From the NCBI GenBank assembly GCA_004369085.1, contig ML210157.1, positions 5,057 to 69,056 of the forward strand: 64,000 nucleotides of DNA, given 5' to 3'. The stretch comes from Coprinopsis marcescibilis (Eukaryota; Basidiomycota; Agaricomycetes; Agaricales; Psathyrellaceae). Made by a program: the position numbers and the translations under genes. Under the pieces are notes generated by a model. The model made no database searches. It saw only the letters and a list, made by a program, of their open reading frames with translations, and had not been told where the DNA came from. Positions 45,301 to 56,102 of the stretch are shown here, in pieces; within the stretch, counting starts at the first letter, position 1, and every line of letters begins with the position of its first letter.

Positions 45301-48300
45301 GCGAATGAACGAAATGCACCAGGAAAAAGGGGAAACCAACACCCACGACTCGAAGCGCAGAGTTGATAGCCCGAATCGAGGGTGCAAAATTACTTGCGAG
45401 ATGCGTGCGGCGAGGAGCATGTTTAAACCCGATGTACCAACACCTCCATCCAACACAATCGATCCAAATCAGACTCGACAAACGCCAAATCAGATCAACC
45501 GTTCCAAAAAGAAGTCAAGTTAGATCGACAGCGCGGAAATAAAACACAAAAAGTTGCCTGAGATTGGTGAAATGAAAGAGGAGAAACGAAACGAATCGTT
45601 TGCGCAAGTCAGAGGCCGAGAACCCCGATAAAAGTTCAAGCTTGAGCTTGCAGCAGTAATTTCCGCACAACGTGCGAGACCTTGGGGATCGGGAGAAGCG
45701 TCTAGAGACAGCGGTTGACCAAACGCGTCATGCATGCTTTCCGCAGCAGAACCCCTATCACCGTCCAAGCAGTGTGCAGATGGTGCGCGCCGCACGGAGC
45801 GCCCGTACCTGGAACCAAAATGACATCCCGACCCCGATCGGAAAAGGCAAGCCCTCCAACTCTTCCGAGAATGTCGGTTTCCAAACCGAGGAGAGCGAGA
45901 ACGGATAAATGTTCAAAAGAACATAGCCTGAAAGCCCAAATCGAAAGGCAGACGGAGAGAGATCCAAGAGGCAACAAATAAAAATCAAGACATGGATCCC
46001 AAACACCACCAAACGGAACGCAGAAGGTAAAAGAAGAAGACGAAGGAGCGGGGAAAATCCCGACTCGCGAACAGACGATCAATCAAAGCGCAAGAACCCA
46101 GCCAGAAACAACGTAACCGCAAAACACAAACCAAAGCACCGCGAAAACCAAAACCAAAAACCCACAACCAAAACCAAGTCCCAGTCCAACTCACCTTGAA
46201 AAACAACCCCTCCGCCTTGGCCCTAACAGCCTGCCGATGCAAAAGGTTCACAACCCTCTTCATCTTCTCCGGCGATGCGCCAAACTCTTTGTACCGTGCC
46301 AGATACGTCAGCAGCGTGTTCGTGATCTCAATGTTTGCGAATTTCTAAAAAGGCCAAGAGAATAGGACGATTAGCGCCAGGTTCATATTAGGTAAGGAAG
46401 CGAAAAAAGGCGCAAAGTAGAAAGAGAAGGCACGAATGTGCAAAGACGAAAGAGCAATTCACAAGGAGATACGCAGATTAAGATTAACGCGAATAGCAAA
46501 GAAACAGGGTACGCGGTACACGCAGCATGCTCCAAGATCTCTATCGCTGACCCATCCACCCAAAAAGAGCCGAAACGAAAGACAAAACAGATCAAACACC
46601 GCACAAAAAAAGGAAACCAGCAAAAAACGAAGGAACAGCAACAGCACCGAGCTCGAATGGCGCATGGGACCTGACACTCATCCATCCATTCGCCCAACCC
46701 GCACGAATCAAACTCTATATGAAACGAAAGTCCACCAACAGGACATGATAAAGAGCAAAGACAATCGGAAGACCGGAACATCCGACTATCAGTGCCCCAA
46801 TCCTACATGCAGCTGCGCCACCCAAACCGAGCACAGATGCAGCTATCAACCCCCAAACGCCAATCCCATCCAAATCCCATCCAAATCCCATCCCAAATCT
46901 GGAACCACCCTGAAAACCCGGAAGGCTGCCAAACCACCCAAAGCCAAAACACCAAAAGCACGCAGGCAAACAATCTCAACCCCAATCCCAACGCAACCCA
47001 AACGCCAACGCCACCGATATCACACACGACGCCAACGCACAATAATAATCATCAATCTCGCCGCTCGGGAGTGAGCCACACGCCCACAGCACACACGGGC
47101 TCCCCGGCTCGACCGTCCCCTACCGATAGGCCATAGCCCAAACACCGCTTGGCGAAGAAGATTGGAAGATGGGACAGGATAGGCCCGGAGCACAATCTCC
47201 AGAACGGAAAAACGAAAACACATCCAGAAAGACCGAACACGAACTAACCACACCGTAAGTCCCATAAATTGGCTCTGCCGCCTGTGAATATGAGACTGGC
47301 AGAAGAGAAATGAGAGGTAGGAACGGAAGGCCAAAAGCCACAATGAACGACGAAAGAGAGCAAGAAAAAAAGAAAAAAGGTAGGAAGGAAAACAAACGAA
47401 AGCAAAACCCCAAAACGCACCATCTCAAATCCCTCAAACGAAAAGACAACCTCCCCACCCTCCTCATCCCCACTCTCATCCCCATCTTCTAATTCTGCTT
47501 CTTCAGTTTCAGGCACTACCAAAAGAAATCGGTTAGCTCTCTTTCCTTTCTATCCACCAAAAAACAAAACGAAACAAAAAAGGTAAAGAATGCACACAAG
47601 ACCCCATGCAACCAACCCAAAACCAAAACCCAACTCACCAACATCCCTCCCACTAACCCTCCCCTTCCCGCCCCTCCCCTTGCCCCTACCCTTCTTCCTC
47701 ACATACCCCTCCCCACCCCTCCTCCCACTCCTCTCCAGCCCCCTCAAAAGCACATACCCCAACCCAACCGCCGCATCCAAATACGCCAAACTCTGCTTGC
47801 CCTCCTTGTACGATTTAAGGCTGTCCAGCGCAATATCCAAAATCTCCCCGTTGTATATCAGCTGTTGGTAGAGTACAGCTGATGCTTCGTGCAGCTCTTC
47901 AATGGAGGTGGAGGTGGTGGTGGTGGAGGCGGACATGGCGTCGATGAGGAGGAGCAGCTGCGTAAGGCACTCGATACCCACTTGAAGTTCCGTCCACGCT
48001 TTAGGCTACACGTAGTAAAAGACAAATGAGTAAACCAGCGGGCGAAGACGCATAAGATCGGACCGCACCTTTTCTTCAATAGCCTCTCTCATCCGTTTCA
48101 AAACCCACACCACCCACCCCCGCTCAACAACCTCTGCCACAAGTCCGAAATGCCACCTGCTCGCACCCCCCGTATCTTTATCTTTGTCTTTATCCTTCTC
48201 CCCAGCCGCGACCTCCTTGGCACGCACACCCAAAAAGTACTCCAAAAACCACTTTGCAACATACAACAACCGCAGACTATCCTTCTCGCTGATCTTTGCG

Positions 48301-49700
48301 CGTTCGCTCCGAATATCCTTCAACAGGTTCTGCAAAAACGCTACCAAGTTGATCATCATCATCATCACCATAGGATCATGATTATGATTTAGTTTTGGAC
48401 GGACTTACGATTGAAACACCCCTCCAAGAAATCATTGGCGAGGTTCTGCAGCGTCTGCCGCGCCTCCAAACTGAGGTTATCATCCCGCGCGAGCGCATCC
48501 ACGACATTGCTCTTCTTCTTTGCCGCCTTGGCCTGCTTGCGGATGTCGAGCAGGGTGCCGGCTTCGGCTGTGATGGCCTGCTGGCGGTGCAATATGACGG
48601 GGCGGGTGTATGTGGGTGTTTCGGTGGAGGAGGTGGAAGGATCTGTGGGAGCTGAAGGAGGAGGAGGTTTTTTGAGTTGCACGGTGACGGTTGTGCCGAA
48701 CCTGCTGTGTCTGGAAGAGGCTTTGCGCACGACGTTCAGCCTGTTGCGGTCTTCGACTGCCAGGAGGCGTTGGAGGGTTGCTGTTGATCTCTGTTCGAAA
48801 CATATATATCAGTTGCTGTATATTGGAGATGAAAGAGGGTATGGGTACCTTGTTCTGATCGATAGTCAAGTCCAGTGGCTTCACGCCCCGGAAGAGGAGG
48901 TAAAAGATCTCCAGCACGAGGGCATTCCACGTATTGAACAACGGGTCGTTCCCAGTGTTCGCCGCAATAGTGAGCAGCAGCTTCAACACATGCGTCTCCT
49001 CCATCACCCGCACCATCCTGCCCTGCAAGCTCGAGTACTCGACATTGTCCGCGCTGCGCGTCGTGTTCGGCGGGAGGTCCTTGATGAACGCCAGGTTGCG
49101 GATGAGGTGGAGCACCACATTGATGATCTGCCCGTCGCGCTCTTCGCGCTGTGCCGGCGTCTTGGCGAGCGGGGGGAGGACGAGGGCGAAGAGGGTGCGC
49201 ACGACCTCGGGCTTTGCCAGGGTGGCCTTGTACTGCAAGTGCGCGTGGAGGAGCTGCGTATAGTCCGGGGCCTGCGCAGCGGCCTCGTCCTGCTCCTCGT
49301 ACATCTCCTTCAGCTCCTCCGCGACGTCAATGGGCCAGGTCATGGCGGTCATGAGGTCCACGCATGCGATCGCGCGCTTGTCCTCGACGAGCCCTTTGCC
49401 TGCGGTGGCCATGAGCACGGGGACGAGGTCGTTGCTGAGCAGCCGGCTCTCGTAGAAGATGCGGGCGACGGTGCGGTCGTCGTCGGTGTCGTCTTTGCGC
49501 CAGAGCCTTTTGAGGTCCTTGAGGCACCCGTAGCATTCGTCGCCGAGGCGGTAGGCGTCCGCTTCGTACCCGCCGAGAGCATCGACTACGCGGGTGATGA
49601 GGGGTGTGAGCAGCGTGCGGCGGTCGTCGGGGGGCGCGAGCAGCGCTTTCTGCCCGTCGTCATCGTCGGAGAAGATTTCTTCGATCTCGTCGAGGTCCAT
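42318..49700 (-). CDS. TOF1: Replication fork protection protein Timeless/Tof1/Swi1
   Basis: Travels with the replisome (with Tipin/Csm3), stabilises paused forks and supports checkpoint signalling. Start at 49700 (MDLDEIEEIFSDDDDGQKAL). The N-terminal Timeless domain includes ADAYRLGDECYGCLKDLKRL, LPPNTTRSADNVEYSSLQGR and ETHVLKLLLTIAANTGNDPL. The next blocks are FNPFLQNLLKDIRSERAKIS and EKDSLRLLYVAKWFLEYFLG. Further 3' are KFANIEITNTLLTYLARYKE, AEGLFFK, DLFKTLLSEQKGFPREQPYK, FFPKNRGNWKQYSSWEPEEK and YVKKGYSWSDQLGIAISALV. The last exons are acidic and basic low-complexity, ending RTKRLVLSDSDED. More than ten introns are present; two exceed 1 kb. Exons between 43.3 and 44.8 kb are only approximately placed. 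Shares a divergent promoter with the SANT gene. Confidence 0.92.
45156..46194 (-). other. Long TOF1 intron (about 1,039 nt)
   Basis: GTGAGT donor at 46194 after ..AEGLFFK and TATAG acceptor before VSTLDLFKTL (45155); phase 0. The sense strand is G/T-rich. No conserved frame inside. Confidence 0.7.
46345..47420 (-). other. Long TOF1 intron (about 1,076 nt), strand-asymmetric
   Basis: GTGCGT donor after ..VVFSFEGFEM and TTTTTAG acceptor before KFANIEITN; phase 0. The plus strand between about 46840 and 47050 is almost only A and C, so the transcript is G/U-rich there, with four GGG tracts at 46861-46897 (minus). Some internal frames exist but none is convincing. Confidence 0.7.
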
Positions 49701-49947
49701 GGTGGTGTTGCTGCTTGAGAGACGCGTCGCGTCTCCCCGTGACAATTTCAATTTCTCGCTTTCGGCGATCAAGCGGCAGGTCACGCGGGTGATACTAAAA
49801 GCAACGCACGGACCAGGAACGATGATGAGTTTTTCTTGGACTCCCCCACTACGCAGCCCGTATAAATAGCAGGCCACCGTCCAGCCGCGGCCACTTCCCA
49901 ATGCCTCCCTCCAGCCCTCACTGCCCACCAGCTTGCGATAATTAATA
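49701..49947. promoter_or_regulatory. Divergent promoter TOF1 / SANT gene
   Basis: 247 bp between oppositely oriented starts. A TATAAA element at 49860-49865 faces right (88 bp before the SANT ATG). No second TATA box toward TOF1. Confidence 0.65.
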
Positions 49948-51715
49948 ATGGACACTACGTACGTCTCAGTCCGTCTGGGTGTGCAGGGACGTACTCATCG
50001 GTCTGGACAGGTTGGAAGCGCTAGACGAATTCCTCCACCTCCAAAAACACCTCCTGGCACGCACGCAGACGGACATCGAGCGTCTGCGCCTGCTGCGCGA
50101 GGATGTGCTCGAGGATCCAACAGACTTTATCGAGCACCTCAGCGAACGTGTGCGTCCATCGTCCCTCTTTTCCTTCTTCTTCACACTGACCAACACCGCA
50201 CACCAGCTCACAGACCCCACATTCCGTCTAACACCCGACTACGCCCTCGCATTCCCCAAACCAATCCACTGGGAATCCTTCAAAGCCTGCGACCCCACAC
50301 CCCTACACACACTCTCCACCCATCTCGCCCAAAAGCACTTTCACAAATCCGCCACCCGCACTCCCAACCCTCTTAACCCTCTTATCCCACCTAACGCACC
50401 CCCGCACCCCGCCCTCACGCCCCTGCAACAGCTCGTAAAAACGGCCAAAAAGCACATCGTAGACCCCACCTTCGAGCGGTACGGCACAGTCTCGGAGCCC
50501 TCAAGCGACGAGGACGAGGACGCCCCCGAGAGCGTGCGCAGGCGCCTCGAGCACGACAAGATACGTGCGCTCAAGACGCGGGCTATCCGCGGAAAGGGGT
50601 TCCCGGGCGGCAAGGCGCTGCATGCCTACGGAAAAGGGAAAGGAAAAGGGCTACTAGGCAGTGGGATGGGCAAGGGCAAGGGAACCATTGGCAAGGCAAT
50701 GGGAATAGGCAAGGGAATGGGCAAGGGCATGCGCCCAGCAACGGCGGGCGTGTTCATCCGCCGCGACGTCGACGATGAGACCCTCGAAGTGGATATCTCG
50801 GACGACGCAGACGAGCGCCCCGCCTCTGCCCCGCAGCTCACAGGCAAGACCCGCACCACCCCGACCGCTACTCCCAACAGCCGCGCACAAGGAAAAGGCC
50901 TCGGGAAGGGTATGGGCAAGTGCCCGAAACACCTGTCTGCAGCGCTGCACATCGAGATGGACAGCCCCGAGGAGGAGGAAGATGGCGATGCAGATGTCGA
51001 GCCTGAGCCTGAGGCGGAGGTGGATGAAGAAAACCTAGCTCGCACTCACCAGCCCTTACCATCCTCCTCACCCCGTCTATCACCCGATGTGGACGTGGAC
51101 GTGGATGTAGATGTAGATGCGGACGGGGACGTCTTCATGGATGATGATGCACTCAACCCGCCGCTCGCGCCTTCTCTCGGTGATGGTTCTTTCCCTGCAC
51201 CTACTACTACTACTGCTTCTACAACTACTGCTACTTCTACTGCTGCTACGACTACGGCTACGGCCACTGGTGGAACACGGACGTCGAGGCGCCAGACACG
51301 GGCACCGAAAAGCAGCACCCGCAAACCGTACAAGAAGCGCGGGTGTCCAGCCACGCACGACGACGACGCATACGCCGGGGAGTATATCGAGGATGACGGT
51401 TCCTCCGCACCTAAACCCAAAAAACACTCCCAGCCCTCCCACACATCATCCACCCCAACCACAACCCCCACCAAAACCACGCCCACCCCAACACCCTCCA
51501 AACCCCCCAAAGCAAAACCCGAAACGTACAAACAAGCCTGGACAGACGCAGAGCAGAACGAGCTGGAGCGGCTGCTGGACGAGATCCCCGCGGGGGAGAA
51601 GTTCCGGTGGCAGAAGATTTCGCGCGCGATGGGGGGCAGGCGCACGCCGAGGCAGGTGGCGAGTCGGGTGCAGAAGTATTTTGAGAAGTTGAAGAGGTTT
51701 GGGGCTGATTTGTGA
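49948..51715 (+). CDS. SANT/Myb-like domain protein (ZZZ3-like C-terminus)
   Basis: The C-terminal ~65 residues form a SANT/Myb-like domain (YKQAWTDAEQNELERLLDEI, FRWQKISRAMGGRRTPRQVA, SRVQKYFEKLKRFGADL), most like the ZZZ3-type SANT seen in chromatin complexes. The N-terminal part is helical (DRLEALDEFLHLQKHLLART), the middle is Gly-Lys-rich (GKGKGKGLLGSGMGKGKG) and then acidic (DVDVDVDVDVDADGDVFMD). The start is a problem. The ATG at 49948 gives MDTT and joins the main frame only if a 28-nt GTACGT..GTGCAG segment is spliced out. Otherwise no in-frame ATG precedes the conserved N-terminus. A second intron of about 57 nt near 50150-50206 is likely. Nuclear role is inferred from the domain. 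Confidence 0.78.
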
Positions 51716-53102
51716 GGGTGGTTTAGTTGGGGGGGTCGATGCTGACGCGTAATGCTCGATGGTTCAGACCTTACAGCTTGGAGCTCAGGGCTCCCGTACC
51801 CCTATCCACATCCTGAGCCGCCACAGGTTCCGCTGTCGTGTACTGGGTGGGTCACCGGTCGTGTCATGTGGTGCGGGAAGTAAAGTGGCGACTTGACTTG
51901 GTCCCAATTGTATGTCTTGCTTGGAGCATGTTGGAATGGTGGTGCCCGCTTCAATCCCTTCCACTGACTGAGTGGGGGATCTCGATAGCGTTTGGCGTTT
52001 GGCGTTTGGTATAGAGTATAGAATAGGGTATATGGTATATGGGGTAGCGTACATACCAAATTTTCACTCGATTCTGTGTGCAAAGGGCAGGTGTGTTTGT
52101 ATGTATTCATTGGGTAGCATGTACAGATCCTTAGGTTTCGAGATCCGGTGTGATGTTGTGCGCTTGTTGTAGTTGTATGGATCTTGTCCGCCCCTTTCCG
52201 GTTCTCTATCGTAGAAAGACATTGCACCATTAAACCACCCCAAAGAACCACCTTGAGCAAGTACATATTAAATACTAAACGGTCAATTGTATATCGGAGA
52301 AACCACGCCAATAGATGAGAGATCATGGGTCGGTCGTGCACGTTCGAGGCCCGCGATGGGAGCGTGACCACATTTTGCGCCGTTGCAATTAATATTGCAA
52401 CTACTGGCGATGTATGTACATGGGCATGGGGACATGCTGATAATCAGACGGTGTGCGTGTTCCGCTCGCCGTGCCACGTATGCATCCGAGCGTGAGCGTG
52501 AGTCGCTTCGGCTTTTGGGGTCGTGCCCTCAACAACATCATCAACACAGTCTTGGTCTTGTCGTCCTCGTCGTCGTAGTCCTCATCGCATCAAATTCCTC
52601 AAGGCACTCACAGCGCAGCGCCGACGCCCGCCGCCCACATCCAACCGGAGGTAAATAAGCAAACTTTGAAGCACCCTAATCTAATCTCTGCCATCACCAT
52701 CATCATCATCATCGCGGGCTGACCGGTGTGCACAGGCAGTTGTTGCAAGCTGCGTTTGAGCTTGCGCACCGACCGTCACCAAGTTTGAGCTTGAACCCCG
52801 ACCGTCACTCGGACTCCTTCGCGACCGGAGCAATTATTGCAACCGTCCCTCTTCCACGTACACCACGCACACGTACACTCCCAACCCCTCTCTCTTCTCT
52901 CTTCTCTATCTCAAGGGAGGAATCGCTTGCTGGTTGACGAAAACGAAAACGAAACGAGAAAGCAAGGAGCAACCGAAACGGGCTTCAATATAATCCCACA
53001 AGGTGCGTCTGGCGTCTCAAAACACTCGCTTTGGAGTAAGAGCGACCGAGGACAAGAAAAGCTGACCCCAACCAGCTAGCGAACTACTTTAACTTATCCA
53101 GC
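51716..53102. other. Intergenic, promoter of the PBDC1-like gene
   Basis: Contains a CATCAT microsatellite (about 52688-52713) and a CT-rich leader near 52880-52915. No supported gene. Confidence 0.45.
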
Positions 53103-54301
53103 ATGTCCGAAACCCAAGTCGCACAAACCGGCGGAAACGCGGTAGGGCAGTTCGACCCCAACAATGCCCAGAACCTCATCGAGGTGCGTGCGGAGCCTGC
53201 CTTCAGCCCAGCTAGCTGCTAACTGCTAACACCTCTATAATAGATCGAGAAACAGTGCGTACTCATGGAGCCGGCAACGAGAAGTTTATGAGCTGATCGA
53301 CACGGTTGATACTTACTAGGTTCGCGGTGAAAGCTGTTGAACAGGCTCAGGTACGTTCATGTCGTCAACCTTCTTTCGTTTCGTTTCGCTCGTCCCCTGG
53401 GTGTACAATCCAACCCTAAAAAAGAAAAAGAGGGAACAGGAAGCGGGATATGGATTTCATTGCATTGCATCGCGTTCTTTTCTCGAGCTTTACAACCACA
53501 TCGAACAGCCAACTAACGCATCTCATAGACATACTGGAACCTACTCGAGAAAGTAGAGCCCAAGGGGCTCAAGCTGACCTCGTGCGTACCTCCTACCCTA
53601 CCCTCCCAGTATTTCTTTCATCCCCTCCCCCCTCCCAAAACACCCACCCCCCAAAACCCAAAACCCAACCCCCAACCCCCAACTAAACCCAACCCAACCC
53701 AAACCACACACTAACTCACCCCACAGAATCGACGATGAGATATTCGAAGACACAATCAAGACCTTCCCCGAGCTCGGCGAAGCGCCATACACCAAGCTCA
53801 TCAACATCGACGAGGAATGGATGAAGAGCAAGGACGGCAAGACTCGGTGGAGGGAATTCTGCGAACGGTGAGTCGAGCTCCATTTTTGAGCCTTGCCCAG
53901 GCATACATGTATATGTATGCGTTTTCTCGCCTCGCCTTGAAATTTCATACGCGCACTGCGATTATACCCTCCTTTCTTCCCTCCCCCCTTCCTACCCTCC
54001 CTCCTTCCTCCCTCGCAAACCCAACTAACACCACCACCCACCCAGCTACAAAGAAAAAATCAAAGACTACAACTTCGGCTCCCTCATCCGCACAGACGCC
54101 GAGGACGAGTACGGCGAGAAGAACACCATCTTCGTCACCCGCATCCAGTTCTACGCATTCGAGATCGCGCGCAACCGCCTCGGGCTCAACGCCAAGGCGC
54201 ACGAGATCGCCAAGACTGAGGCGCTGAAGGAGAAGGCGAAGAAGGAGAAGCTGCAGAAGGAGAGGGAGCGGGAGAGGAAGAAGAAGGCGGGGAGGTTGTA
54301 G
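53103..54301 (+). CDS. PBDC1 / Ypl225w family protein (eEF1A folding chaperone)
   Basis: The family is known as PBDC1 in animals and Ypl225w in yeast, a chaperone for newly made eEF1A in the cytosol. Start MSETQVAQTGGNAVGQFDPN at 53103. At least five introns of 50-100 nt split a short ORF: NLIE / IEKQ / FAVKAVEQAQ / TYWNLLEKVEPKGLKLT / IDDEIFEDTIKTFPELGE.. / YKEKIKDYNFGSLIRTD... Signatures are EKVEPKGLKLT, WMKSKDGKTRWREFCER, DYNFGSLIRTDAEDEYGEKN and TIFVTRIQFYAFEIARNRLG. The C-terminal tail is a charged Lys/Glu/Arg helix (KEKAKKEKLQKERERERKKK). Length about 185 aa, normal for the family. Confidence 0.92.
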
Positions 54302-56102
54302 AGGGGCGTCTCTTCTCTTTTTCTCGAGAGAGTCGGGGGTTTGAAGGGCTGATTGGCCGTTTGGAAAAAATGTCAAGTTGGTTGTTCGCTTGTCGGTTCT
54401 GTTATTTGGAATAGAATGATTTTGCGTAGTTTTGGTTCAAGTGGGTGGTGGCGCACTAATTAAGAAATTCGGATTTTTAACGGGTAGGGCCAAGTCTTTG
54501 CTGGTGGTATGTATGTATGTAAAGTAAAGAATAATAATACCGGTCTAGTGTCTATACCGTATCGTAATGTGGTGTATGTATGTTATCGTACCGTGTATGT
54601 ACCTGTTGCCCTGTCCATCTAGGCCTATATATCTAACCAGCAGTCCAAGAAATCGTCCAAGAGCCAAACCAGCAAAAAATAATAACACCCCAATGTTCAA
54701 CTGCCAAACCACAACGCGAAAGCAGCCAATACAAATGCGCAAGTTCCGAGAACAAGAAAGACGGTCGAACCTCTCCAAGACAAGACATAGGTTCAAGCAA
54801 GGAACGAGGACTACCAGGATAGCCATTCCAAAATGGGCAGTCCCTCCCAAATGGACAAACAACGAAACGAGGAAAGAATGGAGGACGAAACTAAACGAAA
54901 ACTAAACGAAATGTATTGTACTGTAATGCAGAAAAGCCATCAACGACCACATACGAGCACTGCGCCCACAGTATACGCACCCACACCCCCGCGCCCCAAG
55001 GAACCCAGCAGCTTAGATCCAGAATGCAGATGCAGAGCACATCTACGCGCATCGCGCATCGGCATCTAACATCGAGCAGAATGAATGGTCTGTGTGCGTC
55101 AAGTGTGCGTGTGCAAGTGCACTTGTACTAGCCCGCACAAGCCGGTGGTTGGCCCCGTGGCATGAGCCAGTCCTGTTGCTGATCTTCCCGATGTTGCTTG
55201 CGATGTGTCGATGTCGTCCTTGTGTGGATGAGAGCAGGAGGATGAGGTGAGGATGAGAGGAGGATGAGGGGGATGACGATGGTGATACGCAGTACGAAGA
55301 ATCCAACTCGGAAGGAACCAGCTGTCCGCGTCCCGTCATAATACATGCACCGATAAGCAGTAACCAACTAAAGAGCAAGATCCTGCCAGTGGACAGACTG
55401 GATCCAGAATCGCCGCTCCACCTTCCAGGGCTGGCCTACTACGAACGTCGAATCTTCATCAGCTAAAATCAAAACAAAAGGATAAAAGATAAAAAACAAA
55501 AAGGTAAAAGATGAGAGATGAGAGATGGCAAAAGGAGAGTGGGTGGCATGTCCAAGTTCCAACGGGATGATGGGAATTCAGGGAACGCGAACAGTCCATC
55601 TCGTTGATCATGAGGAATGAACGACGCATCTCGAGTGGTGCATACATACTTGCGAGTGGTGGTATGAATCAATAGGTGTATGTGCGGTTGAATAAAGGAA
55701 TGAAGGAAGGAATGACGGAAGGAATGTATAATAGTATCACCAGACCAAGAATAGAATCAACACCGCTAGGCTACGCCGAGCGCGGTACCGGTCCACGAAT
55801 GGGAATGGGCTGTCCAGTCCAAAGAAATGAAGAAAGGGGGAAAGAAAAGGAGTGGATGGGGTATGAGAGTTGTCCAAAAAATGAAAAGTCTAGCAGCCAA
55901 AAAGTTGGATTTCAGGCGGATGAACACTTCTAGTTCCTAGTTCCACATAAGTAGCTTGGAGTGGAGAACGGGTAAGAGAAAGATTAGGAAGGGTGGTGAA
56001 GACGACATTAAAGCGATCTCATAAAGTAATTTTACAATTTCTGGGACCTGGGCGGGCCAACGTCAAGAACCAAATCGCAGCTGCAGAAGAGTCAAGACTC
56101 GT
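54302..56102. other. 1.8-kb stretch with a doubtful terminal exon
   Basis: On the minus strand an exon-like piece after a TTTTAG acceptor (DEDSTFVVGQPWKVERRFWI to a stop at 55368) and hydrophobic frames near 54560-54860 and 55330-55378 are visible, but no start or splice chain. Several GTAT and GGAATGAA microsatellite-like runs occur (54510, 55690-55730). Confidence 0.35.

Noticed and set aside
45500..47400. Nested genes within the long TOF1 introns
   Set aside because: Frames are low-complexity and strand-biased by the A/C-rich composition; none has motifs, introns or a paralogue.
48411..49718. 435-codon plus-strand open frame
   Set aside because: Antisense shadow of TOF1 N-terminal exons, whose minus-strand reading has clear Timeless motifs.
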